64,000 nucleotides of DNA from Caulobacter segnis ATCC 21756 (GCF_000092285.1 NC_014100.1:4340001-4404000), one strand, 5' to 3'; positions 36,540 through 45,923 are shown, counted from the first letter of the stretch. Translations and numbers: made by a program. The notes: a model not told the origin generated them from the sequence alone.

Positions 36540-37498
36540 CTGAAAAGGGTGCTCAGACCCAGCAAGCCGCAGTTCGGGTCGTTGACGAGATATAGCGGAA
36601 CGTCGCGCATATAGTCGGCCATCTGCCCCTTCGCTTCGAACCGGCGACGCAGGATCTGGCGGTCGAGATGGCGTCCCCATGACAGGACGGTCGCGCTGAT
36701 AATGTAGATGCCGCTCCTGGCGCCAACGGTCAGGACAAGATTGCCGCAGACGGCGCCAAGCCACGCCGACACCAGAGCGAACGTCTCGCGCGCCACGGGT
36801 TCCTCTCGCTCAGCGGCCGCGATCAGCGCCTGCGCGTTGTCGGGGCGCGCCGGGGCTCCAGCCAGCGTCGACAGGGCAAGCGCCACGTCAAGCAAGCCAT
36901 TGCCGCAAAGCACCTTGTCGGCGGAGACGTGGCCGTATGTGTCGCGCAGAAGCCTAATCACAGCAGCTTCACGATCACTGGCCGCGGCGAGGTCGGCGTG
37001 CCCGCCCTCGGCGGCTGCGGCGGTCCACCCGACGAAACCGTCGGGGTAAAGTATCGACATGCCCACGCCGGTTTCGGACGGCCCGATGGCTCCCGCCGGC
37101 GCGTCGCGATGGGGCGCCCCTGCTCCTATGGACTCCAGAGCGCCGTGATCCAGCAACGGCACGGCCAAGGCCCGGGCGGTGAAGTCGTTGACCAGGCGTA
37201 GTCGATGGATCCCAAGCCCGGCCGCTATGCTCTCGGCCACAAGGCGCATCGGGGCGTGGGTAAGCTTGATCGCCCCATTGAGACTGGGGCCCGGCGCGGC
37301 GATGGCGACGCCGAGAATGGGGCCCGGCGCTTCAGCCAGGGCTCGCGAGAGGATCTCGATGAGCGCCTCCTGGCTGTCGCAGTCGACAACGCCGACGTCG
37401 ACTGGCGCCCGGCCCGGCTCGGCCAGACCAATACGGGCCTTTTCGCCGTCAACGTCGGCGACGAGCGCGTAGGCCGTTTTTTCTTGCGACACGATCAT
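36536..37498 (-). CDS. Glucokinase-family protein with altered motifs
   Basis: 320 residues from the ATG of MIVSQEKTAYALVADV, close to bacterial Glk length. Family features are AIAAPGPSLNG, the catalytic-loop LVNDFTARALA and AAEGGHADLA. Two ATP-site motifs deviate: the glycine loop reads AIGPSETGVG, and the usual GG of the later SGIYIAGG motif is IS (SGIYIISA). It may be a working glucokinase of a divergent type or a protein with lost activity. It converges on the EAL-like gene with overlapping stop codons. Confidence 0.72.
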   Translation of the reverse strand: MIVSQEKTAYALVADVDGEKARIGLAEPGRAPVDVGVVDCDSQEALIEILSRALAEAPGPILGVAIAAPGPSLNGAIKLTHAPMRLVAESIAAGLGIHRLRLVNDFTARALAVPLLDHGALESIGAGAPHRDAPAGAIGPSETGVGMSILYPDGFVGWTAAAAEGGHADLAAASDREAAVIRLLRDTYGHVSADKVLCGNGLLDVALALSTLAGAPARPDNAQALIAAAEREEPVARETFALVSAWLGAVCGNLVLTVGARSGIYIISATVLSWGRHLDRQILRRRFEAKGQMADYMRDVPLYLVNDPNCGLLGLSTLFS

Positions 37499-37857
37499 CG
37501 GCTCAGCTCCTGGGGGCCGCCAATGGGCGAGCGCCGTTCGGGATAGCCTCGCCAAACCCAAGCCGCTCGCCAAGGTGGCTCTGTGTCGCAATCCGCCACG
37601 TGATCCTGGGAAAGGTTCTCCTAGCAAACCACCATGGGCGGGGCCCTCTGACCGACGGGGCGGAGCCCGTCATTCACCGCGAGGGCTCACTCTCGACGTG
37701 GGAAAGACCTGGCCGTAGAGCAGTTCGGCGAGGCGCTGTCCCATGTCGCCTTCATCGCCGTAGGGGAGCGGCCGGCGCGCCCCAGGCCGCCCTGGAAGGC
37801 AAAGACCTAGGCCCGCGCCCGTCGATCACGCAGCCGACGGGCTCCGGGACCAAATGG
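37499..37857. other. Gap upstream of glucokinase gene; no supported gene
   Basis: About 360 bases. A minus-strand stretch 37670-37762 has good codon use and reads like the end of a protein (GDEGDMGQRLAELLYGQVF) but has no matching upstream frame, so it may be a decayed remnant. Nothing else is recognisable. Confidence 0.4.
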
Positions 37858-39189
37858 CTACTCGGCCGCGACTGGAACCGGCTCAACGTCGGAGGGCATG
37901 GCGTGTCCGGCCAGGGCCGCGTCGAGCGCTTCCTTGTCCAGCGCCTTCTCCCAACGGCTGACAACGATGGTGGCCACGGCGTTACCGATGAAGTTGGTGA
38001 GAGCCCGGCATTCGCTCATGAAGCGGTCGACGCCGAGGATCAGCGCCATCCCGGCCACGGGTACGCTCGGCACGACGGACAAGGTGGCGGCCAGGGTGAT
38101 GAAGCCCGCGCCGGTAACACCCGCGGCGCCCTTGGACGACAGCATGGCCACGCTAAGCAGGAGCAGTTGGTCGCCCAGGGACAAGTGGACACCAGTGGCC
38201 TGGGCGATGAACAAGGCCGCCAGGGTCATATAGATGTTGGTACCATCGAGATTGAACGAGTATCCCGTGGGCACCACCAGGCCCACGACAGGCTTGGCGC
38301 AACCGGCCCGCTCGAGCTTGTCGATCAAGCTGGGCAGCGCCGATTCCGACGAGCTGGTGCCCAGCACCAATAGCAACTCGCTCTTCAGATAGCGGATCAG
38401 CTTCAGGATCGAGAAGCCGTTGAACCAAGCCACCGCGCCCAGCACCACGATCACGAAGATGATCGAGGTGACATAGAAGGTCGCGACCAAGGCGGCCAGA
38501 TTGACCACCGAGCCGATGCCGTACTTGCCGATAGTGAAAGCGAAAGCCCCGAAGGCGCCGATCGGGGCCGCCTTCATCAGAAGGCCGACCAGGCGGAAAA
38601 AGGCGTGGGCGATCGACTCCAGGAGGTCCACCACGGGCTGGCCCTTGTCGCCGATCAGGACGAGCGAGACCCCGAACAGGATAGAGAAGAACAGCACCTG
38701 CAGGATATCGCCGTCGGCGAAGGCGGCCGTGACGGTGGTTGGAATGATGTTGCTGAGGAATCCAACGATCGTCGTCTCGTGGGCCTTGGCGGCGTAATCA
38801 GCGACCTTGTCGCTATGGAGCGTCGCCGGATCGATGTTCATCCCAGCGCCCGGATGAACCAGGTTGCCGACCACCAGGCCCAGCACCAGCGCCAGGGTTG
38901 AGAAGGTCAGAAAATAGGCGAAGGCCTTCAGCACCACCCGCCCGAACTTCCCCAGGTCGCGCATGCCGGCGATGCCTGTTGCGATGGTCAGGAAGATCAC
39001 CGGGGCGATGACCATCTTCACCAGCTTGATGAAGGCGTCGCCGAGGGGCTTCAGGTCGGCGCCGAACTTTGGCCAGAAGTGCCCGATCAAGGCGCCGGCG
39101 ATAATGGCGACCATCACCTGGACATAGAGCTGCGCGTACCAGGGACCGGGACGCGGCGATGCGGCGGCGGAAGGGGTTTGGGGGATCAT
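37858..39189 (-). CDS. dctA: C4-dicarboxylate/proton symporter
   Basis: 443 residues from the ATG behind CCCAGGAG. The glutamate/aspartate-transporter fold is clear: eight membrane helices plus two hairpin loops, with [15 protein letters not shown] (HP1), [17 protein letters not shown] (helix 7) and [19 protein letters not shown] (HP2). It imports succinate, fumarate and malate. It is divergent from dctB-dctD, which should control it. I looked for a sigma-54 promoter before it and saw no convincing one. Confidence 0.95.
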   Translation of the reverse strand: MIPQTPSAAASPRPGPWYAQLYVQVMVAIIAGALIGHFWPKFGADLKPLGDAFIKLVKMVIAPVIFLTIATGIAGMRDLGKFGRVVLKAFAYFLTFSTLALVLGLVVGNLVHPGAGMNIDPATLHSDKVADYAAKAHETTIVGFLSNIIPTTVTAAFADGDILQVLFFSILFGVSLVLIGDKGQPVVDLLESIAHAFFRLVGLLMKAAPIGAFGAFAFTIGKYGIGSVVNLAALVATFYVTSIIFVIVVLGAVAWFNGFSILKLIRYLKSELLLVLGTSSSESALPSLIDKLERAGCAKPVVGLVVPTGYSFNLDGTNIYMTLAALFIAQATGVHLSLGDQLLLLSVAMLSSKGAAGVTGAGFITLAATLSVVPSVPVAGMALILGVDRFMSECRALTNFIGNAVATIVVSRWEKALDKEALDAALAGHAMPSDVEPVPVAAE

Positions 39190-39396
39190 CCGGCGGGCTC
39201 CTGGGCTGGCTTCCTCGCACGCCCTTTCAAGCCGGGCGCTTGCGACCACAGTGGCTCAGCCCTCTGAAACCGGGAGTCTCCCCGCAAGAAAACCCATAAG
39301 CATATGTTTAAATAAAAGAATATGCCCTTCCGGGCTCGCCAACCCCACCAAATGAGTGCCATAATCAGCCCACATCTGGTTCAGATTGTGCGGTTC

Positions 39397-41238
39397 ATGA
39401 CACAAGCTCCATCGGTCGACCCGACAGCGCTCTCCGCCGCTCCTCCTCTCCTTCCGTCTCGCCGCCTCGCCGCTGTCGTCCTCATGACGGCGATGATCGG
39501 CGTTCTACTGGTCTGGTTGGTGGGAGCGCTGGTGGAGCAGCGGGCGATGGCCGCCTTGCAGGCGCGGTCGGCCGCTTCGGCTGCGTTGCACGCCGCGGTG
39601 CTCCGCAGCGAGCTCGACAAGCAGCGTGCGCTGCCGCTTGTCCTGGCTGACGACGCCGACGTCAAAGCCGCCCTCGCCACGCGCTCCGCGCCGCGCCTGG
39701 AGGCTTTGTCGCGCAAACTGGAGGCGCTCGGGACTCAGGCGCGTACCGCGGCGGTCTACGCCATCGCGACCGACGGCATCACCGTCGCCGCCAATAACTG
39801 GCGCCTGCCGACGAGCTTCGTCGGTGCGGACTATCGATTTCGGCCCTATTTCACCAAGGCCCTGCGCGACGGTTACGCCGAGCAATTCGCCCTGGGCACC
39901 GTCAGCCGCAAGCCAGGCCTCTACCTCGCCCGCAGGGTCGACGGCCCATCGGGCCCGCTGGGCGTCGTGGTGGTCAAGTTGGAGTTCGACGGTGTCGAGG
40001 CCGCATGGCGGGCCATCGGCGAGCCGGCCTTTGTGGTCGACCGCCAAGGCCTCGTGCTGATCGCCAGCGAGCCACGATGGCGCTTTCTGTCGCGAGACCC
40101 CTTACCTCAGGCCAGCCGCGACGCCTTACGGGCCCAAGGTCAATACGGCAAGGCGACCTTCGCGCCCCTGCCCTTGCGCTCGGCGTCCGGCACGGTCGTC
40201 CGCACCGACACGCCCCGCGCCGAGCGGCAGATCGAGACACGCCTTCGCGAGATCGCCCCCGGTTGGACCCTGCACCTTCTCAGCACCGCCGTTCCCGCCG
40301 AGCAGGCCGCGACAGCGGCGCGATGGATCACCGCCCTGGTCTGGACCCTGTTGAATGCCGCCCTGCTGTGGTTGTGGGTGCGGCGGCGGCGGATCAGCCT
40401 GGCCGCCCAGCGCGACCGTGAGGCTCGTTTAGAACTAGAGCGCAGGGTCAAAGCGCGCACCCAGGATCTGACCCAAGCCAATCGCGCCTTGTCGCACGAG
40501 GTCGAAGAACGCCAGCGCACCGAAACACGGCTTCGCTCACTGCAAGCCGACCTGATCCAGGCCAACAAGCTCGCCTCGCTGGGTCAGATCACCGCCGGCG
40601 TGGCGCACGAAATCAACCAGCCGGTGGCGACGATCCGCGCCAGCGCCGACAACGGCCTGCTGCTGCTCTCCTGCGGCGACCGCGAAGCGGCTGGCCAGAC
40701 CCTCACGACCATCGTCGCCATGACCGAGCGGATCGGCCGGATCACAGACGAGCTGCGGGCCTTCTCCCGCAAGGCCGATGGTCGTGTGGAGCCGACTCTG
40801 GTCACCGAGGTGATCGACGGCTCGGTGCTGTTGACCGCGAGCCGATCGCGCCGCCAGGAGGCCAGGCTCGTGCGACAGGGCGAGGCCGGGGGCTTGAGCG
40901 TTCTGGGCGAGCGGGTCCGGCTTGAGCAGGTGCTGGTGAATCTGTTGCAAAACGCCTTCGAAGCCGTCGAGGATCGCAAGGATGGCGTCGTCACCGTCAC
41001 CGTGCGCGATCGGGGCGACATGGTCGATGTCGCGGTCAGCGACAACGGCTCTGGTCTTGCGCCGGAGGTGGAGGCGGCTCTGTTCACGCCCTTCCTGACC
41101 ACGAAGCCTCGCGGCCTGGGCCTTGGCCTGGTCATCGCCCGTGACATCGCCGCCGACTTCGGCGGCGACCTGACCGCGACCTCGGCGCCAGGGCAAGGCG
41201 CGACCTTCACCTTGACCCTGCGCAAGGCTGTTCCATGA
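39397..41238 (+). CDS. dctB: C4-dicarboxylate sensor histidine kinase
   Basis: 613 residues from ATG 39397; longer versions starting at 39322 or 39352 are possible because no start has a strong binding site. One membrane helix (near 28-45) and another (near 310-328) bracket a periplasmic double-PAS (Cache) sensor of the DctB type (FRPYFTKALRDGYAEQFALGT). A coiled coil, HisKA (GVAHEINQPVATIR) and HATPase (GLGLGLVIARDIAADFGG) follow. It should sense dicarboxylates and phosphorylate DctD. Its stop overlaps the dctD start by four bases. Confidence 0.92.
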   Translation: MTQAPSVDPTALSAAPPLLPSRRLAAVVLMTAMIGVLLVWLVGALVEQRAMAALQARSAASAALHAAVLRSELDKQRALPLVLADDADVKAALATRSAPRLEALSRKLEALGTQARTAAVYAIATDGITVAANNWRLPTSFVGADYRFRPYFTKALRDGYAEQFALGTVSRKPGLYLARRVDGPSGPLGVVVVKLEFDGVEAAWRAIGEPAFVVDRQGLVLIASEPRWRFLSRDPLPQASRDALRAQGQYGKATFAPLPLRSASGTVVRTDTPRAERQIETRLREIAPGWTLHLLSTAVPAEQAATAARWITALVWTLLNAALLWLWVRRRRISLAAQRDREARLELERRVKARTQDLTQANRALSHEVEERQRTETRLRSLQADLIQANKLASLGQITAGVAHEINQPVATIRASADNGLLLLSCGDREAAGQTLTTIVAMTERIGRITDELRAFSRKADGRVEPTLVTEVIDGSVLLTASRSRRQEARLVRQGEAGGLSVLGERVRLEQVLVNLLQNAFEAVEDRKDGVVTVTVRDRGDMVDVAVSDNGSGLAPEVEAALFTPFLTTKPRGLGLGLVIARDIAADFGGDLTATSAPGQGATFTLTLRKAVP

Positions 41239-42585
41239 GCGCGACGGTCAACAAGGTCCTGCTCGTGGACGACGACGAAGCTTTGCGGAGCGCGGTGGCG
41301 CAGGGCCTGATGCTGCGTGGCTTCGACGTCTCCGCGTTCGACAACGCCTCGGCGGCGCTCAAGGCGCTGTCGCGAGACTTCGGGGGCGTGGTGGTGTCGG
41401 ACGTGCGGATGCCCGGCATGGACGGCTTGGCGCTGTTCGAGCGCATCCAGACGATCGATCCCGACATCCCCGTGCTGCTGATTACCGGTCACGGCGACGT
41501 GGCCATGGCCGTCGCGGCCCTGCAGGACGGCGCCTACGACTTCGTGTCGAAGCCCTTTCCGATGGAGCGACTGACGGCGGCGCTGTCGCGCGCCCTGGGA
41601 GAAGCGCGGACTGGTGCTGGACAATCGACGCCTGGAACTGGCCGCTCAGGCCGTTGGCGGCTCGCCCCTGCTGGGCGACACCCCCGTGATCCGACGCCTG
41701 CGCGCCACCGTCGCTCAACTGGCTGACGCCGAGGTCGATGTCCTGGTCCAGGGCGAGACCGGCGTGGGCAAGAATCTGGTGGCCCAGGCCCTGCACCGCG
41801 GCGGAACACGCCGCGCCCGGCCAATGATCACGGTCAACTGCGCGGCCCTTCCAGAAGCCGTATTCGAGAGCGAACTGTTCGGCGCGGTCAGCGGCGCGGG
41901 GGGCGGCAGGCCGGGTATCGGCCGCATCGAGCGCGCCGACCGCGGCGTGCTGTTCCTGGACGAGATCGACGGCCTCTCGCCGACGATGCAGGCCAAGTTA
42001 TTACGCGTGGTCGAGGCGCGAGAGATCTGGCCCCTCGGGGCGTCCGAACCTCGCCACCTCGACCTGCGCATCATCGCCGCCAGCCAGGTCGACCTCGCCG
42101 AAGCGGTGCGCAACGGGACATTTCGCGCCGACCTTTATTATCGCCTCAACGTCGTCACCCTGGTGGTTCCCCCCCTGCGCGAGCGGCGCGAAGACGTCGC
42201 TTTGCTGTTTGGCCAGTTCCTGGCCGCCGCGGCGGCGCGCCTACGGCGTCCCGTACCGCGCCTGGCGGCCGCGGATCGCGACCATCTTCTCAACCACGAT
42301 TGGCCCGGCAACGTCCGCGAACTCGCACACTACGCCGAGCGCCTGGCGCTGGGGCTGTCGAGCGCGCATGGCGAGGAGTTCCGGAGCGTTTCCGGAGGTC
42401 TCGCGGAAAAGACGATGCGGTATGAGGCCATGATCATCCGCGAGACACTCGCGGCTTGCGGCGGCGACGCGCGAAGAGCCATGGCGATCCTGGAAACGCC
42501 GCGTAAGACGTTCTACGACAAGCTGCGGCGTCACGGTATCGAGATCGATAGATATCGCTCACCCAAGCGTCCGGCGCATGGCTAG
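41235..42585 (+). CDS. dctD: DctD-like response regulator, frame broken by one base
   Basis: The receiver domain (VDDDEAL, acceptor Asp in VVSDVRMPGMDG, Lys in SKPFPMERL) is in one frame to about 41610. The AAA+ and DNA-binding parts (GETGVGKNLVAQAL onward) are in another. Removing one base at 41609-41610 restores EARLVLDNRRLEL and a 449-residue protein of normal length. Walker B (VLFLDEID) and the arginine region are kept. The sigma-54 contact loop normally reading GAFTGA is shortened to a form like GAVSGA. The C-terminal Fis-type helix-turn-helix (RRAMAILETPRKTFYDKLRRHG) is intact. Confidence 0.88.
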
Positions 42586-42657
42586 AGTCTCGGCGAACGA
42601 CGGCTAAGAGCCCTGAGCGCCTGGCCCAAAGCGGACATTCTCAACTTCGCTGATGAG

Positions 42658-43130
42658 TCAAAGGCAGCCATTGGCCCGCTTCAGGGAAGTGAACGCCAGA
42701 CCCTGATGCAGTCGCCCTCTCGGCCACCACGCGTGGGCGCAGGCGGGGGCTTCCTTTCGGGCGGCGATGTGAAGTTTGGCCAGACGCTTCTCGCAACGCT
42801 CGCGGACCATCTCCCGCGGCACGCCGATCCGCTCTTCCGGCCACGTCAATTGCTCGGCGTAGTGGCGATACGGAGCGGAGGGTGTTCGCACCCAGCGCTC
42901 CTGCCGGTGTGGCAGGTCATCCAACAGGGCGGGGCGGAATTGCGCTTTGAGGCGGACATCCGCCCGCGAGCGCCATGGCTCACGGACGGAATCCCCCACC
43001 TGCGGCTGAGGGGCGGGACGGCGGTGATTTGTCCACCGTCCTCAGCCACCGGTACGGCTTGCATGTCGCCTGTATCATTAGGGACGGCGGACAAGCCTGG
43101 AGGACCGTCGCCGAGACGGGTGGCGATCAC
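42658..43130 (-). CDS. Unknown protein, probably one gene split by a frame break
   Basis: Two overlapping minus-strand frames each show the high G/C third-position use of real genes here: 43130 to about 42990, then about 42985 to 42658. Adding one base to the G run near 42990-42994 (sequence SRRWG then DSVREPWRSR) joins them into about 157 residues. The C-terminal half is basic and Trp-rich (QERWVRTPSAPYRHYAEQLTWPEERIG). I recognise no family; the start is a guess (GTG at 43130). Confidence 0.35.
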
Positions 43131-43243
43131 GGCCCTCTACTGGGACATTACCAAAGCGCGCGGTTCGGGCCGACGCCGCGATGTCTCAGTTTGTTGACCT
43201 GACGTCTCAATCTGGCGAAGCGGCGTTCAGCGAAGCCGCGCAT

Positions 43244-43280
43244 AAAAAAGGCGCGGCGGTCACCCGCCGCGCCTCATTTT
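43244..43280. terminator. Terminator after the Wza-like gene
   Basis: Ten-base-pair GC stem (43250-43259 with 43264-43273) and four-base loop, with six A on the left giving a U tract for the minus-strand transcript of the export gene. Confidence 0.8.
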
Positions 43281-43299
43281 CAACGCCTCTTGGCGACGA

Positions 43300-43896
43300 T
43301 CAGAAGAAGCGCTCACCGATGCGAATGGTGTCGCCCGGAGCGACGACGATCGACGGCGTCAGTTCGCTCTTATTCTCCGTCGTCTCGCCGTTATGCTTGA
43401 TCCAGACGTTCTTCTTATCCGCGCGATAGGTGAAGCCGCCGGCGGTGGCCACGGCGTTCAGCACGGTTAGGCCGGACGTGTAGGGATAGGTGCCCGGCTT
43501 CTCCACCTCGCCGAGGATGTAGAAGGGACGGAAGGTCAGCACCTCGGCGCTAACGCGCGGGTCCTTGAGATAACCATCGCTAAGGGCCTTCTGAACCGCT
43601 TGCTGGAATTGACCCACGGTCATCCCGCCCGCCTTGATCTCGCCGATCAGCGGTAGGGACATCAGGCCGCTGCCAGTGACGAAGAACTCGCCCGACAGCG
43701 AGGGTTCGCCATACACCGTGACTCGGACCTTGTCCGACGGGCCCAGCAGATAGTCCATGGACTGCGCCGGCGTGACGGCGGGCGCGCTCGGAGAAACGGC
43801 CTGAGCATGCGCCGCGCCAGTCATGGCGCCGAACGTCATGAACACGGCCAGCGCCAACATGGAGAGGGCGCGAGACAGTTTCGAAACACCGATCAT
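43300..43896 (-). CDS. Polysaccharide export protein (Wza/SLBB type)
   Basis: 198 residues from the ATG of MIGVSKLSRAL. A signal peptide ends near AAHAQA with no lipobox, so the protein is periplasmic rather than lipid-anchored. The Poly_export domain follows (YLLGPSDKVRVTVYGEPSLSGEFFV, then LPLIGEIKAGGMTVGQFQQAV) and a single SLBB domain (YILGEVEKPGTYPYTSGLTVLNAVATAGGF). It lacks the C-terminal barrel helix of E. coli Wza. With the Wzc- and Wzy-like genes downstream it fits a Wzx/Wzy-type exopolysaccharide exporter. Confidence 0.92.
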   Translation of the reverse strand: MIGVSKLSRALSMLALAVFMTFGAMTGAAHAQAVSPSAPAVTPAQSMDYLLGPSDKVRVTVYGEPSLSGEFFVTGSGLMSLPLIGEIKAGGMTVGQFQQAVQKALSDGYLKDPRVSAEVLTFRPFYILGEVEKPGTYPYTSGLTVLNAVATAGGFTYRADKKNVWIKHNGETTENKSELTPSIVVAPGDTIRIGERFF

Positions 43897-43982
43897 TGCG
43901 AAGCTTCTCACCTTCAGACTTACAAGACGCGGAGATTGAAATTGCACATCGCACGTGACCGGCCGATGAACAAGGTGAAGTC

Positions 43983-44771
43983 TCAGGCCGCTCGCGCTTT
44001 ACTGAACTGGATGATCTTAGGCTCGCCACCATCTAGTCTAACAGCGGTAAGCACGCCGGTCGCATAGGCGCCGGTGTCCACATTGATCCGCCGCCGGCCG
44101 ATGAAGACCTCCTCCACCGGCGTATGGCCATGCACCACGACGGCGTCCAGGCCGTGAGCGTTGTCCAGGAACTCGTTGCGTATCCAGAGCAGGTCGGAAG
44201 CGACCTGACGCTCCAGGGGCAGGCCAGGACGCACGCCGGCATGGACGAAGACGTGATCGCCGTAGACGACCATCAACTCAAGCTGCCTTAGGAAGGCCTC
44301 ATGGGTCGGCGGGAAAGCCGCGCGGAAGGCCAAGCGCGTCTGCTCCCACACCTCGGGTTCGGCGCGCCCGACGGGTCGCTGCACGCCGTAGGAGGCCATG
44401 GTCTCCCCGCCGCCGTATTCCACCCACGACGGCCCGGCCATCGGATCGTCGAGGAAGTGCAGCAGCGTCTCCTCGTGATTGCCCATGAGAGCTCGGAACT
44501 CGAAGCGCCCCTCAGCGGACTGTTGGCGCAGGTCGATCAACCGATCGATCACGGCCGCAGACTGAGCTCCCCGATCAACGTAGTCGCCCAGCATGATCAG
44601 GACCGGCCGGTCCTGGCGCCCCAGCGTACGGAAATCTTCCGTCATACGTTCGATCAGGCCATCCAGGAGATCGAGCCGACCATGCACGTCCCCAACGGCG
44701 TAGAGCAGGCGTCCGTCGGTGGACGCCGCGCGGTGGGCTTGCTGCTTCGGCCGAAAGAGAGATTTGAACAT
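43983..44771 (-). CDS. Metallophosphoesterase, PPP-type Ser/Thr phosphatase-like
   Basis: 262 residues. The metal-binding motifs are complete: GDVHGRLDLL, LGDYVDRG, MGNHEE, then HAG and VVHGHTP. Bacterial members of this size include PrpA/ApaH-like phosphatases; substrate could be phosphoprotein or a dinucleotide. It lies 86 bases upstream of the export gene on the same strand. The ATG at 44771 is preferred to one at 44810. A role in dephosphorylating the neighbouring Wzc-like kinase is possible but speculative. Confidence 0.88.
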   Translation of the reverse strand: MFKSLFRPKQQAHRAASTDGRLLYAVGDVHGRLDLLDGLIERMTEDFRTLGRQDRPVLIMLGDYVDRGAQSAAVIDRLIDLRQQSAEGRFEFRALMGNHEETLLHFLDDPMAGPSWVEYGGGETMASYGVQRPVGRAEPEVWEQTRLAFRAAFPPTHEAFLRQLELMVVYGDHVFVHAGVRPGLPLERQVASDLLWIRNEFLDNAHGLDAVVVHGHTPVEEVFIGRRRINVDTGAYATGVLTAVRLDGGEPKIIQFSKARAA

Positions 44772-45028
44772 CGAGCTCGCCAGGTCGGCGACGGGCGCCG
44801 TGAAGATCATTCAATTTTGCCCCAGCCCGCCTCTCAGTTCAACGGCGCGCAGGCCGGTTAACCCTGAATTTAGCAAACCAGTTCTCGATCAATTTACCTA
44901 ATATATATCACCCGCATTAGAGTTAATACCGAAATTACCTTCGTCTTACATTTCAATTATACCATCTAAATTCAGCTCAAATTTGGGCCCGCGATGAATA
45001 TTGACCCCACGAACACAGCGGGGTCAGC
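44772..45028. promoter_or_regulatory. AT-rich divergent promoter region
   Basis: This 257-base gap between divergent genes is unusually A/T-rich for the window. TTAA-CCCTGAA-TTTA (44858-44872) differs by one base from the CtrA pattern TTAA-N7-TTAA. No gene is supported. Confidence 0.35.
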
Positions 45029-45841
45029 ATGTTCAACACGCGCAACATTGTTACCGGACTGATCAGCGCCGCGGCGCTGATGGCGGGCGCTAGCGCCCAT
45101 GCCGGTTCGATGCCCTTCATGCCTCGCGGCGAAGGCGTGGGCGCGCCGATGGGCTTCGCTGAGCTGTGCCGCCGCGACGTCGCCACCTGCGGCCTACCCT
45201 CAGGCCAGCTGGCCTTGATGGGGGTGGACGCGCCGGCGGGGTCCGCGCTCACATCATCGGTCGGCGCGCAGCCCGCGAGCCCGTTCCAAGCGGCGCACGC
45301 CGTGTCCACGAGCGAAGAGGCGAGCCCGCCCCCAGCGGTCGCGCCGACGCCCATCGCGTTGAGCGAGGACGCGATCGCAGGCCAGGGGAGCGTGAACGTC
45401 GCCGGTTCAGAGGCGGCCGCCACGACGGCTCTGATGACGTGGATGTCCCGCAGCGAGCGCGAACAGCTGAAGCTGCTCAACCAGGTCAACCAGTTGGTCA
45501 ACCGCGAGGTCAAGAAGGCGAGCGATCTCGATCTCTATGGCCAGCCCGAATATTGGTCGTTGCCGCGCCTGGTCGATGGCAAGCTCTATGGCGACTGCGA
45601 GGACTACGCCCTGGAGAAGCGCCGCCAGCTGATCGCCGCCGGCGTGCCCCAAAGCGCCCTGTCTCTGGCCGTCGCCTTCACCGCTCGGGGTGAGAGCCAC
45701 GCGGTCCTGATGATCTCGTTGAAGAGCGGCGATTGGGTGCTGGACAACCTGACCCCCTGGGCGACGCCCTGGGAGGACCTGAACTACCGCTGGGTCGAAC
45801 GCCAAGTGCCCGGCACCGCGCTTTGGACAAGCGCAACCTAA
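45029..45841 (+). CDS. LapG-like transglutaminase-type cysteine protease (C93/BTLCP)
   Basis: 270 residues with a signal peptide (cut near SAHA). A low-complexity Ala/Pro/Ser stretch (about 60-130) precedes the catalytic domain. The triad is visible: Cys in YGDCEDYALEKR, His in GESHAVLMI and Asp in WVLDNLTPW, the order of peptidase family C93 to which LapG belongs. LapG cleaves the adhesin LapA in the periplasm and is held back by the c-di-GMP receptor LapD. Neither partner is seen here; position inside the polysaccharide region suggests a surface or matrix role. Confidence 0.85.
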   Translation: MFNTRNIVTGLISAAALMAGASAHAGSMPFMPRGEGVGAPMGFAELCRRDVATCGLPSGQLALMGVDAPAGSALTSSVGAQPASPFQAAHAVSTSEEASPPPAVAPTPIALSEDAIAGQGSVNVAGSEAAATTALMTWMSRSEREQLKLLNQVNQLVNREVKKASDLDLYGQPEYWSLPRLVDGKLYGDCEDYALEKRRQLIAAGVPQSALSLAVAFTARGESHAVLMISLKSGDWVLDNLTPWATPWEDLNYRWVERQVPGTALWTSAT

Positions 45842-45861
45842 GTCAGTCGGTTCAACCGAAA

Positions 45862-45889
45862 AGCCCCGGGCCAAGGTCCGGGGCTTTTT
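45862..45889 (+). terminator. Terminator of the LapG-like gene
   Basis: Stem AGCCCCGG/CCGGGGCT (45862-45869 with 45878-45885) extended by three inner pairs, followed by a T run; 20 bases after the stop codon. Confidence 0.85.
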
Positions 45890-45923
45890 CTCTACCGTCG
45901 CTACCCAGGCCCGATCGCAACAA

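Noticed and set aside
37670..37762. Short minus-strand gene
   Set aside because: Good codon use but no continuing upstream frame and no ribosome-binding site; treated as a possible remnant only.
39190..39396. Sigma-54 promoter between dctA and dctB
   Set aside because: No TGGC-N8-TTGC pattern with correct spacing was found on either strand; an AT-rich CATATG palindrome there is too short to interpret.
42586..43250. Transposase or insertion-sequence remnant
   Set aside because: No terminal inverted repeats, target duplication or catalytic motif were visible; codon use instead suggests one frame-broken ordinary gene.
44858..44872. CtrA binding site
   Set aside because: One mismatch to TTAA-N7-TTAA in an AT-rich stretch is expected by chance; noted only as a possibility in the region entry.
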